Below are positions 54,144 through 63,189 of a stretch of DNA of 64,000 nucleotides, piece by piece (within the stretch, counting starts at the first letter, position 1; each line of letters starts with the position of its first letter). The position numbers and the translations under genes were made by a program. Source of the DNA: DAHVFK01 sp963755395 (GTDB taxonomy: Bacteria > Pseudomonadota > Gammaproteobacteria > Burkholderiales > SG8-39); assembly GCA_963755395.1 (NCBI GenBank), contig CAVWJJ010000002.1, forward strand, positions 1,488,001-1,552,000, given 5' to 3'. The notes beneath the pieces are model-generated. The model saw only the letters and a program-made list of their open reading frames with translations, was not told the origin of the DNA and did no database searches.

Positions 54144-55515
54144 AACGGAGCGCGCGCCATGGGCGGTTGCCGACGCTGGTCGTGTGCTTGCCTGTGACGC
54201 ACGGGCCGAAGCGCTCGGCGTGCGGCCGGGGATGACGCTCGCTGCAGCGTGGGCGCTCGCATCGCAGCTAGATGTATCGCCGAGCGATCAGGCGGCCAAG
54301 CAAGAAACACTCGAAGGTGTCGCGGCGTGGATGTGCCGATTCACGCCGCGGGTTTCCCTTCAAATGCCGGACGGCATTCTCGCTGAAATCGAGGGTAGCC
54401 TGCGCCTGTTCCGCGGCCTGGTAACGATGGTGGAGCGGATCCGCGCCGGCGTTGAACAGATGGGCCTCACCCCGACGCTTGCTGTAGCGCCGACGGCGCG
54501 GGGCGCGTGGTGGCTTGCAAGCGCGGGGCGGGAGACCTTGATTCTGGATCGAGCTGTACTTGAAACGGCGCTCGCGACGCTTCCCGTTGCAGTCGCCTAT
54601 GACAAGCCGGATGCGCTGGATTTGCTGCACAACATCGGTATCACCACCATAGGCGAATTGCGCGGCCTACCGCGCGAAGGCGTTGCACGGCGTTTCGGTC
54701 AGGCTTTGCTAGATGGATTGGAGCAGGCGCTTGGTCGAGTGCCGGAGCCGCGTAACTTCTTCGCCCCGCCGCTACGTTTCGCTGCGAAGCTCGAACTGCC
54801 CGGGGAGGTTTCGCACGTGGAAGGAGTGCTTTTCGCTGCGCAGCGATTGCTCGTGCAGCTGGAAGGTCTGCTCGCCGCGCGCCAAGCAGGTGTACGGCGC
54901 TTCCTGCTGATGCTTCTGTACCGCAACGCAAATCCAACCGTTCTTGATCTTGGGCTTGCTTCGCCGTGCCGCGAAGTCGAGCGTTTCATGCAGCTACTGC
55001 GCGAACGTCTCTCTGCATACAAGCTCGCCAAGCCGGTCGACGCGATTCGAATCGAAGCGGAGAATTTTGTTCCATTACATGCTGGAACGGTCGATCTGTT
55101 TGGGGGCTTCTACGCCGAGAGCGAAGCGTGGGCGCGACTTGTCGAGCGCTTGCAAGCAAGGCTTGGGAGCGAAGCGGTGCATGGTCTCGACTTGCATCTC
55201 GAACACCGTCCTGAACGTGCCTGGCGAGCGCTTGCGGCAGAAGAGCGGCCGCTGTGTGGAGATGAGAGTGTGGATGTGCGGCCGCTATGGCTCGTCGAGC
55301 CGCCACGCAGATTGAAAGAGAAAGGAGGCGTGCCGCTCGACGGAGGCCCGCTCGAATTGCTGGCCGGTCCCGAACGTATCGAATCTGGGTGGTGGGACGA
55401 AAACGAGATAGCACGCGATTACTTCGTCGCACGCGCACCGAGCGCTGCGCTTTTGTGGGTATTCCGCGAACGCGGCACGACTGGCGGTTGGTATCTGCAC
55501 GGGATGTTCGCTTAG
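54073..55515 (+). CDS. imuB: ImuB, Y-family polymerase-like protein
   Basis: A 480-residue Y-family homologue that lacks the catalytic acidic residues: where active enzymes have a DMDxFFA-type motif, this one begins MLWLALRFPRLVLEVLSRGR. It retains ADAGRVLACDARAEALGVRP, a helix-hairpin-helix (DLLHNIGITTIGELRGLPRE) and the C-terminal RPLWLVEPPRRL. ImuB acts as an adaptor linking the sliding clamp, ImuA and DnaE2. The start at 54073 lies within imuA; the open frame upstream is not coding. Confidence 0.92.
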   Translation: MLWLALRFPRLVLEVLSRGRAPLKTERAPWAVADAGRVLACDARAEALGVRPGMTLAAAWALASQLDVSPSDQAAKQETLEGVAAWMCRFTPRVSLQMPDGILAEIEGSLRLFRGLVTMVERIRAGVEQMGLTPTLAVAPTARGAWWLASAGRETLILDRAVLETALATLPVAVAYDKPDALDLLHNIGITTIGELRGLPREGVARRFGQALLDGLEQALGRVPEPRNFFAPPLRFAAKLELPGEVSHVEGVLFAAQRLLVQLEGLLAARQAGVRRFLLMLLYRNANPTVLDLGLASPCREVERFMQLLRERLSAYKLAKPVDAIRIEAENFVPLHAGTVDLFGGFYAESEAWARLVERLQARLGSEAVHGLDLHLEHRPERAWRALAAEERPLCGDESVDVRPLWLVEPPRRLKEKGGVPLDGGPLELLAGPERIESGWWDENEIARDYFVARAPSAALLWVFRERGTTGGWYLHGMFA

Positions 55516-55519
55516 ATCG

Positions 55520-58500
55520 ATGCCTCCTGATTTGCCCGAGTACGCGGAGTTGCATTGTCTGTCGAATTTTACGTTTCTGCGTGGCGCCTCACATCCCGAA
55601 GAGCTTGTCGAACGCGCAGCGGCGCTCGGCTACGCCGCACTTGCACTCACTGATGAATGCTCCTTCGCTGGCGTTGTGCGGGCGCATGTCGCGGCGAAGC
55701 GTTGCGGTTTGAAGCTCGTCGTAGGAAGCGAAGTAACGCTCGAGGACGGGGTCAAACTTGTCCTAATCGCCACTAATCGCCGTTCCTATGGTGCGATCTC
55801 TTCCGTCATCACTGCAGGACGTAGGCGAGCAGAGAAAGGCAGCTATTCGCTCGTACGCAGCGATCTCGAGCCGCTTGCGGGAAGTGATGCGCTTGCGCTG
55901 TTGATACCCGTTTGCGAGATCGAATATGACGCCGCATGTTGGATCGCAAGGTGTTTTCCGGGCAGGGCGTGGATCGCGGCCGAACTTCACTACGGAGGCA
56001 ACGACCGGAGTCGGTTCGAGACGCTCCGGGAACTTGCCGCTGCCTCCGGACTACCACTAGTTGCCGCAGGGGACGTACACATGCATTTGCGGTCGCGCCG
56101 CCGGTTGCAGGATCTTTTGACTGCGATCCGAATCGGCAAGCCGATTGGGGAATGCGGGCGCACGTTGCACCCGAACGCCGAAAGGCATCTGCGGTCGCGC
56201 ATGCGACTCGCGCAGATTTATCCGGACGCGCTGCTGGCCGAAGCAGTGGCGATCGCGAAGCGCTGCCATTTTTCGCTCGACGAGTTGCGGTACGAATACC
56301 CTGAGGAGCTGACCCCTCCGGGGGAAACTTCCGAGAGCTGGCTGCGGAAGCTTACCGAGCAGGGGCTGGTCTGGCGCTTTCCTTCCGGCGTTCCGGAGAG
56401 CGTATCGGAGCTCGTCGAACACGAGTTACGGTTGATCGCCGAGATGCATTACGAGTCGTTCTTTCTCACAGTCCATGATCTCGTGAAGTTTGCGCGCAGT
56501 CGCGGCATCCTGTGCCAGGGACGCGGTTCGGCCGCGAACTCGGCGGTCTGCTATGCGCTCGGTATAACAGAAGTGGACCCGGGAAGGATGAGCATGCTAT
56601 TCGAGCGTTTCGTATCCAAGGAGCGCGATGAGCCTCCGGATATCGATGTTGACTTTGAACACCAGCGGCGCGAGGAGGTAATTCAGTACGTCTACACCAA
56701 GTACGGACGGGAGCGAGCGGGGCTTGCCGCGACAGTGATCCATTACAGGCCGCGCAGCGCGGTGCGGGATGTGGGTAAAGCACTTGGATTCACCTCCGGG
56801 CAGATTGAGCGACTGTCGCGCAGTCTTGCTTGGTGGGACGATCGCAGCAGGCTCGCGGAGTGCGTAACCGAGGCCGGACTCGATTCGTCGAGCCCCGTGG
56901 TGAGACGGTTTCTCGAACTAACGGATGCGCTGGCGGGGTTTCCCAGACACTTGTCGCAGCACGTCGGCGGCTTTGTCATTTCGCGCGGACGGCTGGCAGA
57001 ACTGGTGCCCGCCGAAAACGCGGCGATGCCGGAGCGCACGGTCATTCAATGGGACAAAGATGATCTGGAGACACTAGGTTTGCTGAAAGTCGACGTGCTC
57101 GCGCTTGGCATGCTGTCGGCTATCCGCCGTGCGCTGGATCTTGTCGGGATGAGAGTGCAGGACGTACCGGCAGAGGACCCTTCTGTGTACGCCATGATCC
57201 AGCGTGCCGATACCGTGGGGGTTTTCCAAATCGAATCGCGTGCGCAAATGAGCATGTTGCCGCGTCTGAAGCCAGGTAGTTTCTACGACTTGGTGATCGA
57301 GGTCGCGATCGTGCGTCCAGGCCCGATCCAGGGCGGAATGGTGCACCCCTACTTGCGGCGTCGCCAGGGTCTGGAAAGGGTGACTTATCCTAGCCAGGCA
57401 GTTAAGAAAGTGCTTGAACGCACCCTAGGTGTGCCGATTTTTCAGGAGCAAGTCATGCAGCTCGCGATGGTGGCGGCTGGATTTTCTGCCGGAGAGGCGG
57501 ATCAGTTGCGTCGTTCGATGGCAGCTTGGCGCAGAAAGGGCGGACTCGAGCACTTTGAAGCGCGCCTGGTGCGCGGGATGCTCGAACGAGGTTACACGCG
57601 GGAATTTGCTGAGGCCATCTATCGGCAGATTCTCGGTTTCGGCGAGTACGGTTTTCCCGAGTCCCATTCCGCGAGCTTCGCGTTGCTGGTCTACGTTTCG
57701 GCCTGGCTTAAATGCCATAAACCGGCGGAGTTCTGCGCTGCGTTGCTCAACAGCCAGCCTATGGGATTTTATGCACCTGCACAGCTGGTCCGAGATGCTC
57801 AGCGTCACGGAGTTGAGGTAAGGCCAGTGGATGTAGCCACGAGCGCATGGGACTGCACGCTGGAAGGGCGCGCGCTGCGTCTCGGTCTGCGGATGGTGAG
57901 CGGGCTGTCCGAAGCGGGTGTGCAAAGAATCGTGGCATCGCGCCCTTTTGGGTCGATGGATGATCTCTCGCGTCGAGCCGTACTTAATCGGCGCGATCTC
58001 GAATGTTTAGCTGCGGCAGGCGCGCTCGCTTCGCTTGCCGGGCATCGTCGAGAAGCCCATTGGCGCGCAGCCGGGGTAGGGCATGCGTCGGACATGCTTG
58101 GTAGCGCGCCGGTGCGTGAGACGGCACCCAAGCTCGCTGCACCGGAGGAGGGCGAAGACATCGTTGCCGATTACGCGAGTCTGGGGCTGACCCTCGGAAG
58201 GCATCCTCTCGCGTTGTTGCGCGACCGCCTCGGGCACCTTGGCATGCTCACTGCCAGGCAGTTGTCTTTTTTGTCGCACGGACACACTGCGCGTGCAGCG
58301 GGGCTGGTTACTTGCCGACAGCGACCCGATACGGCGAGCGGCGTGATTTTCGTCACCCTGGAGGACGAGACAGGTTGCGCCAATGTGATCGTTTGGCGCG
58401 ATCTTCTCGAGCGACAGCGGCGAGAACTGCTCGGCGCACGGCTCCTAGGCGTTCAGGGAGTGATCGAGCGCGAAGGTGAGGTCGTGTATCTCGTGGCGCA

Positions 58501-58564
58501 CCAACTGTTCGACTACGACAAATTACTCGGTTGTCTGACCGTGCATTCACGCGATTTTCACTGA
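55520..58564 (+). CDS. dnaE2: Error-prone DNA polymerase DnaE2 (ImuC)
   Basis: An intact 1,014-residue C-family polymerase. The PHP domain starts with LHCLSNFTFLRGASHPEELV and TDECSFAGVVRAH. The polymerase core carries the catalytic aspartates in DEPPDIDVDFEHQRREEVIQ, CQGRGSAANSAVCYALGI and FPESHSASFALLVYVSAWLK, and an OB-fold C-terminal part (GVIFVTLEDETGCANVIVWR). It starts four bases after imuB. It performs translesion synthesis with ImuA/ImuB under SOS control. Confidence 0.95.
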   Translation: MPPDLPEYAELHCLSNFTFLRGASHPEELVERAAALGYAALALTDECSFAGVVRAHVAAKRCGLKLVVGSEVTLEDGVKLVLIATNRRSYGAISSVITAGRRRAEKGSYSLVRSDLEPLAGSDALALLIPVCEIEYDAACWIARCFPGRAWIAAELHYGGNDRSRFETLRELAAASGLPLVAAGDVHMHLRSRRRLQDLLTAIRIGKPIGECGRTLHPNAERHLRSRMRLAQIYPDALLAEAVAIAKRCHFSLDELRYEYPEELTPPGETSESWLRKLTEQGLVWRFPSGVPESVSELVEHELRLIAEMHYESFFLTVHDLVKFARSRGILCQGRGSAANSAVCYALGITEVDPGRMSMLFERFVSKERDEPPDIDVDFEHQRREEVIQYVYTKYGRERAGLAATVIHYRPRSAVRDVGKALGFTSGQIERLSRSLAWWDDRSRLAECVTEAGLDSSSPVVRRFLELTDALAGFPRHLSQHVGGFVISRGRLAELVPAENAAMPERTVIQWDKDDLETLGLLKVDVLALGMLSAIRRALDLVGMRVQDVPAEDPSVYAMIQRADTVGVFQIESRAQMSMLPRLKPGSFYDLVIEVAIVRPGPIQGGMVHPYLRRRQGLERVTYPSQAVKKVLERTLGVPIFQEQVMQLAMVAAGFSAGEADQLRRSMAAWRRKGGLEHFEARLVRGMLERGYTREFAEAIYRQILGFGEYGFPESHSASFALLVYVSAWLKCHKPAEFCAALLNSQPMGFYAPAQLVRDAQRHGVEVRPVDVATSAWDCTLEGRALRLGLRMVSGLSEAGVQRIVASRPFGSMDDLSRRAVLNRRDLECLAAAGALASLAGHRREAHWRAAGVGHASDMLGSAPVRETAPKLAAPEEGEDIVADYASLGLTLGRHPLALLRDRLGHLGMLTARQLSFLSHGHTARAAGLVTCRQRPDTASGVIFVTLEDETGCANVIVWRDLLERQRRELLGARLLGVQGVIEREGEVVYLVAHQLFDYDKLLGCLTVHSRDFH

Positions 58565-58588
58565 CAGTGCTAACATCAACTGTAACTG

Positions 58589-59134
58589 ATGGCAGCTTAC
58601 GCAGAGACTCTCTGGCTGATCGCCGACGGACGCCGCCGCCGACCTGCGCGCGACTCCGCCGCGCTGGATGCGCTATTCCGCCGCCTCGGTGCATGTCGGC
58701 ACGCAGATGAGGCAATTGCCACCGAGGACCACATCTGGCACTTGTGGATGTACCATCCCCATCGCTCGGCCGCGCATGCCCTCGATTTGGCTGCCAGCGA
58801 CATCGCGGCTCGTCGCTACGACATTGCGGAGACCCGACTGTCGCTGCTTCTGCGCCACCTTCCGGACTTCGCTGAGGCATGGCACAAGCGCGCGACCCTG
58901 TACTACCTTTTGGGTCGAGACGAATCCTGCATAGAGGATCTTCGCCGCACAATCGAGCTCGAACCGCGACATTTCGGGGCGCTGTGCAGTTTCGCGGAGA
59001 TTCTGCTGGGTGAAGGCGAACACGAGTCGGCCCGGTTCGCATTTTCGGTTGCGCTGTCCTTGCATCCGCATCTTGCCAGGGCTCGGCAAGTGATCGACTC
59101 GACCAAGCCCGAGCCGCCATCCGGCGGCAGCTAA
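58589..59134 (+). CDS. TPR-repeat protein
   Basis: A 181-residue protein built mainly of helical repeats. TPR-like units are visible as DIAARRYDIAETRLSLLLRH, FAEAWHKRATLYYLLGRDES, CIEDLRRTIELEPRHFGALC and EILLGEGEHESARFAFSVAL. It has no signal peptide. It lies 24 bases after dnaE2 and 130 bases before the signalling cluster; a promoter-like sequence downstream suggests it is not part of that cluster. It is likely a protein-interaction scaffold. Confidence 0.78.
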   Translation: MAAYAETLWLIADGRRRRPARDSAALDALFRRLGACRHADEAIATEDHIWHLWMYHPHRSAAHALDLAASDIAARRYDIAETRLSLLLRHLPDFAEAWHKRATLYYLLGRDESCIEDLRRTIELEPRHFGALCSFAEILLGEGEHESARFAFSVALSLHPHLARARQVIDSTKPEPPSGGS

Positions 59135-59159
59135 CCTATTGACAGGAATTGACAATAAA

Positions 59160-59190
59160 TTGAATGAGTTACTTGCCAAACGCCTATAAT
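59160..59190 (+). promoter_or_regulatory. Candidate promoter of the signalling cluster
   Basis: TATAAT at 59185-59190 is preceded by TTGAAT at 59160-59165 with a long 19-base spacer. Just upstream, TTGACA occurs twice ten bases apart (59139 and 59149), an unusual direct repeat that might be a regulator site. It sits in the only AT-rich gap before the HPt gene. Confidence 0.4.
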
Positions 59191-59264
59191 CGCTTCGAAT
59201 AGCAGCCAGGCGAGCATATCGCGGGCGCGGTTTCGCCCGGGCGCAACGACTGACAGAGCAAGAC

Positions 59265-59570
59265 ATGACTGACAGCACCTACACCGTGGTGGTCGCAAAG
59301 GACATTGCGGACCTCGTCCCGGTGTTCATGAACAACCGGAAGAAGGAACTTGAGACATTGCGCGCTGCGCTTGCTGCGCAGGACTTCGCGCAATTGCGCC
59401 AGCTTGGACACCGCATGAAGGGGGTAGGCAATTCATACGGCTTCAGCAGAGTCTCTGACCTCGGCAAGAGCATCGAAGATGGTGCCATCAGCGAAGACAG
59501 GTCTGCCCTGGGTACGAGCATTGATGAATACGCGAATTACCTGGCGCGCGTGAATGTCGTCTATGAGTGA
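59265..59570 (+). CDS. Histidine phosphotransfer (HPt) domain protein
   Basis: A 101-residue stand-alone HPt protein. The phospho-accepting His49 lies in QLGHRMKGVGNSYGF, followed by the helix DLGKSIEDGAISEDRSALGT. The four-helix bundle layout with Gly after the active helix is typical. It carries phosphate between a hybrid kinase and receivers. The next gene overlaps its end and encodes a receiver, an obvious partner. The donor kinase is not obvious; the histidine kinase at the window end is a candidate. Confidence 0.85.
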   Translation: MTDSTYTVVVAKDIADLVPVFMNNRKKELETLRAALAAQDFAQLRQLGHRMKGVGNSYGFSRVSDLGKSIEDGAISEDRSALGTSIDEYANYLARVNVVYE

Positions 59571-60708
59571 CCTGACGGTTTCGCAGCAAAGGATCGCCGC
59601 GCAATCCGAGTTTCGTGTCCTGGTCGACGACGACGATCAAGACATGGCAGGCTTCCTTGCACACATGCTGCGCAGGGAAGGCATGGAAGCGGACACGGCC
59701 GCGGATGTTCGCGCGGCGCTTGCGCGCATAGTGGCGTCGCCGCCAGACCTGGTCATGCTCGACGTGCTCATGCCAGGCCCAAGCGGGTTCGAGGTATGTC
59801 GACGACTCAAGGCCGACCCATCAACGGCCCTCATTCCCATCGTCTTGATCACCGCGCTAGACGATTCGGAGAGTCGCGTGCGTGGCATCGAGGCAGGAGC
59901 GGATGATTTTCTTTCAAGGCCCGTAAATCGCGAGGAGTTGCCGGCGCGGGTCAAGACACTCCGCAAGCTGCACGAAACCAGGCGCGAGCTGGAGCAGCGC
60001 CGCCTCGCCGCAGAAATAGAACGGAAGGAAACCATCCGCAAGGCTTTTTCCCGCTATATCTCTCCCAGCCTTGCAGAGAGAATCATCCAGGATCTTGGCG
60101 CGAGCGAAGGGCCATTTAGAGCCAACGCGCAACGCATCGAGGTGGTGGCGTTATTTGCCGATTTGCGGGGATTCACGCGGATCACAGAGCACACCGAAGT
60201 CGGCGATGTCGTGGAGATGCTCAATGAATATTTCACGATTTTGACTGAAGCCGCATACCAGCAGGACGGCACGATCTTCAATATGGCGGGCGACAGTCTT
60301 CTCATCGGCTTCAACGTACCACTTCCGCAGAAGGACGCTGCAGCGCGCGCCCTACAGTGCGCGCGGGAGATGGTCGCACGCTTTGCCCCCGTCGGGTGCC
60401 AATGGGAGCGCCGTTTCGGGATCGCAACCGGGGTGGGAATCGGAATATGTAAGGGCGAGGCCATCATTGGCAACATCGGCTCCCCGCACTACACGAGCTA
60501 CACCATCATAGGAAACCCGGTGAACACCGGGGCGCGCTTGATGCAGATGGCGGCCGCAAACGAGGTATTGGTTTGTGGCTCATTCTACGAGTCAGTGCGG
60601 GAGCTCGTGTCGGAACGAGACGTTCGCTCGCGCGGGAGCGTTGCCTTGCGAGGCAAGTCTGCGCAGACCCCCGTCTTGTGCATAGCGGGATCGCGGCCGG
60701 ACGTCTAA
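59563..60708 (+). CDS. Receiver - class III nucleotide cyclase fusion
   Basis: A 381-residue protein. The receiver (about 18-135) has the acidic cluster VDDDDQDM, phospho-Asp67 in LVMLDVLMPGPSG and Thr97, but Arg119 where receivers usually have Lys (DDFLSRPVN). A helical linker leads to a class III cyclase domain (190-365): metal Asp200 in FADLRGFT, Asp244 in MAGDSLLIGF, and NPVNTGAR with the catalytic Asn/Arg. Asn240 stands where adenylate cyclases usually carry the base-binding Lys. Output would be cAMP or another cyclic nucleotide. An alternative ATG lies three codons earlier. Confidence 0.88.
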   Translation: MSDLTVSQQRIAAQSEFRVLVDDDDQDMAGFLAHMLRREGMEADTAADVRAALARIVASPPDLVMLDVLMPGPSGFEVCRRLKADPSTALIPIVLITALDDSESRVRGIEAGADDFLSRPVNREELPARVKTLRKLHETRRELEQRRLAAEIERKETIRKAFSRYISPSLAERIIQDLGASEGPFRANAQRIEVVALFADLRGFTRITEHTEVGDVVEMLNEYFTILTEAAYQQDGTIFNMAGDSLLIGFNVPLPQKDAAARALQCAREMVARFAPVGCQWERRFGIATGVGIGICKGEAIIGNIGSPHYTSYTIIGNPVNTGARLMQMAAANEVLVCGSFYESVRELVSERDVRSRGSVALRGKSAQTPVLCIAGSRPDV

Positions 60709-61937
60709 TGCGAATTCTCATCATCGACGACGATGAGGATCTGAGGAACCTTCTCGCGCATTACATCAGGCAAGAGTGGCCGAAGGCGGAGGTCGACGAG
60801 TTCGATCCGCTTACGCGTGAATTGCCCGACGAGCAATTCCCGCTCGGCGACTACGATCTGATGATTCTAGACTACATGCTGGGCCGAGGCGACGGCCTCG
60901 AGTGGCTGCACGAGTTCAAAAAACGGATCGATTGCCCGCCCGTGCTGTTTCTTACAGGGGCGGGCAACGAGATCATCGCGGTTCGCGCGATGAAAGCCGG
61001 AGCCAGCGACTACCAGCGCAAGCAGGAGCTGACGCGGGAGCGCCTGGTAAATTCGATCCGGGATTTGACCCACGATGCGGCCGAACGGACGCTATCGCCC
61101 GATCTCGCCTCGAGGATGGAAGGCCACATGCTCGGGGAGCGGGTACGCATCTCGGGCTTTCGAATACTCCGTCTCATCGGCGAAGGGGGCATGTCTAGGG
61201 TATATCTGGCGTCCAGAGATCGGGACGACGAGCCGCTTGTCGTGAAGATTCTGCGGAGCGAGGCAACTGCCGACAAGAACGCGCTGGCACGCTTCATGGA
61301 GGAATACTCTCTGGTCGAGCGTATCAAGAGCCGCCACGTCGCACGTATTCATAGTCACGGAGTGTCCGAAGGTCACGCCTACCTGGTGATGGAATTCTTC
61401 GACGGTGGCGATCTCAACAAGCGACTTGCAGGGCGAGCCAGTCCACCACACGAGGCGTTGCGAATCTTCCGGGAACTGATGTTCGCGTTGGGCGACATAC
61501 ACGAGTGCGGGATCCTGCATCGCGATCTCAAGCCGCAAAACCTCATGTTTCGCGCGGATGGCAGCCTCGCGATCGTCGATTTCGGTATCGCCAAGCATGT
61601 CGATGCAATCGACCGCACGGGCCATGGTGAAATCGTGGGGACGCCTCGCTACATGAGCCCGGAACAAGTGCGTGGAATGGCTCTCGATTTGCGAACGGAT
61701 ATCTACAGTTCCGGTGTGCTGCTTTACCAGATGCTCACCGGTAAGCACTTGTTCGACGGAGACAGTGCGGTCGAAGTGGCATTGCAGCACCTGAATACCC
61801 CGCCCCCTGCATTGGCGGACAATCTTTCTGTCTATCAACGTTTGCTGGACAAGCTTCTCGAGAAAGACCGTGACGCGAGGTTCCGGAACGCCGATGAAGT
61901 CATTGGCTTCTTGGCAAGGAAGTTTCAGCAAGCGTGA
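60708..61937 (+). CDS. Receiver - Ser/Thr protein kinase fusion
   Basis: A 409-residue protein joining a two-component receiver to a Hanks-type kinase. The receiver has LIIDDDEDLR, phospho-Asp55 in LMILDYMLGRGDG, Thr83 and Lys105. The kinase domain (about 150-405) has the Gly loop GEGGMSRVYLA, Lys180 in LVVKIL, the catalytic loop HRDLKPQNLM, DFG at 291 in IVDFGIAKHVD and the activation segment GTPRYMSPEQVRGM, so it looks active. Its ATG overlaps the stop of the cyclase gene (TAATG). The frame is open further upstream but starts here. Confidence 0.9.
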   Translation: MRILIIDDDEDLRNLLAHYIRQEWPKAEVDEFDPLTRELPDEQFPLGDYDLMILDYMLGRGDGLEWLHEFKKRIDCPPVLFLTGAGNEIIAVRAMKAGASDYQRKQELTRERLVNSIRDLTHDAAERTLSPDLASRMEGHMLGERVRISGFRILRLIGEGGMSRVYLASRDRDDEPLVVKILRSEATADKNALARFMEEYSLVERIKSRHVARIHSHGVSEGHAYLVMEFFDGGDLNKRLAGRASPPHEALRIFRELMFALGDIHECGILHRDLKPQNLMFRADGSLAIVDFGIAKHVDAIDRTGHGEIVGTPRYMSPEQVRGMALDLRTDIYSSGVLLYQMLTGKHLFDGDSAVEVALQHLNTPPPALADNLSVYQRLLDKLLEKDRDARFRNADEVIGFLARKFQQA

Positions 61938-61956
61938 TCGCGGGAAGGGCAAGCGC

Positions 61957-63168
61957 ATGATGAAGAAGATTCCTCTCGACGAGCTCGAATTTGGCATGTA
62001 CGTCAACGAACTCGATCGTCCATGGACGGATACGCCGTTCGTATTTCAGGGATTCTTCCTCAAGACTCCGGAGCAGATGGAAGTGCTTCGTCGGTTTTGC
62101 AAGCATGTGTTTGTCGACACGGAGCGCGTGGTCGAAATGGAAGCGGGGCGATCGACGGCCTCAATGCCGGTTTCCGGTGCCCCGAGGCTGGCGGGTACAG
62201 GGCGTGTGAACTATCAAGTAAGCGCGACCGTCGAGACCGAATTTGTCCGCGCCAAGGACGTATACGCTTCTTCGGAGGAAGTAGTCAGCTCAGCCGTCGA
62301 GTCGATACACAAGGGAGGCATGCTCGACGCAGCGCAGGCTACCGGTGCCGCGCGAAGCATGTCCGACAGCATTAAGCGCAACCCCGATGCGCTCGTTCTG
62401 CTCTCAACACTCAAGCAGCGTGAAGACTTGATCGATAAGGCGTTGCATGTCTCGGTATACATGGTTGCGTTGGCGCGTTTTCTCGAGATGTCCGAGGAGG
62501 ATCTCGAGATGGCCGGACTGGTGGGGTTGCTGCTGGACGTCGGAAAGCTGAAGATCCCGAACGAGGTCCTGTCGAAGCGAGAGCGGCTCACGCCGGAAGA
62601 GTTCGTGCTGGTGCGCTCGCACGTTGACCACTCTGCGGAAATCCTCAGGACTACGCCGGGTATCTCGGCAGAGGTGGTGAGAGCCGTGGCGATGCACCAT
62701 GAGCGCTACGATGGTTCCGGATATCCCAAGGGTCTGCGCGGAGAAGAGCTCAGTGTGATCGCGGCAATCGCTGGTCTCGTCGACACTTTTGTCGGACTGA
62801 CTTCCAAGCGACCATATGCTTCGCCGGTAGCGCCATCCAATGCGTTGAACATGCTGCACAAGTGGCGCGGAACGGCATTCCACCCGGTACTGGTGGAGCA
62901 GTTTATACGTTGCATCGGAATCTTTCCCGTAGGTGCCGTAGTCGAACTCAATTCCGGGGAAGTCGGCGTGGTTATCGCGCAGAATCTCGAAAAGCGGCTT
63001 CAACCGCGGATCATGGTCGTGCGCGATGCGGCGGGAAATCCTCTCAGACCGCAGAAGCTGCTCGACCTCTCGAAAATGCCGAAAGCCGCCGCCGATGAGC
63101 CCTATCGGATCAGACGCACACTAGAGTACGGTAAGGCGGACGTCAGTCGCGCGGATCTGTTTCTCTAG
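61957..63168 (+). CDS. HD-GYP-domain protein with degenerate HD motif (DUF3391 N-terminus)
   Basis: A 403-residue protein. The N-terminus (KKIPLDELEFGMYVNELDRP, FQGFFLKTPEQMEVLRRFCK) is a DUF3391-like domain. The second part is HD-GYP: HHERYDGSGYPKGLRGEELS and DTFVGLTSKRPY are canonical, but the HD pair reads GLLLDVGKLKIP, so position 193 is Leu instead of His. HD-GYP enzymes hydrolyse cyclic-di-GMP; loss of a metal ligand may abolish this or turn the protein into a sensor. A C-terminal extension follows. ATGs at 61957 and 61960 are equivalent. Confidence 0.88.
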   Translation: MMKKIPLDELEFGMYVNELDRPWTDTPFVFQGFFLKTPEQMEVLRRFCKHVFVDTERVVEMEAGRSTASMPVSGAPRLAGTGRVNYQVSATVETEFVRAKDVYASSEEVVSSAVESIHKGGMLDAAQATGAARSMSDSIKRNPDALVLLSTLKQREDLIDKALHVSVYMVALARFLEMSEEDLEMAGLVGLLLDVGKLKIPNEVLSKRERLTPEEFVLVRSHVDHSAEILRTTPGISAEVVRAVAMHHERYDGSGYPKGLRGEELSVIAAIAGLVDTFVGLTSKRPYASPVAPSNALNMLHKWRGTAFHPVLVEQFIRCIGIFPVGAVVELNSGEVGVVIAQNLEKRLQPRIMVVRDAAGNPLRPQKLLDLSKMPKAAADEPYRIRRTLEYGKADVSRADLFL

Positions 63169-63189
63169 GGCGTTGTAGGTGGACGAGCG

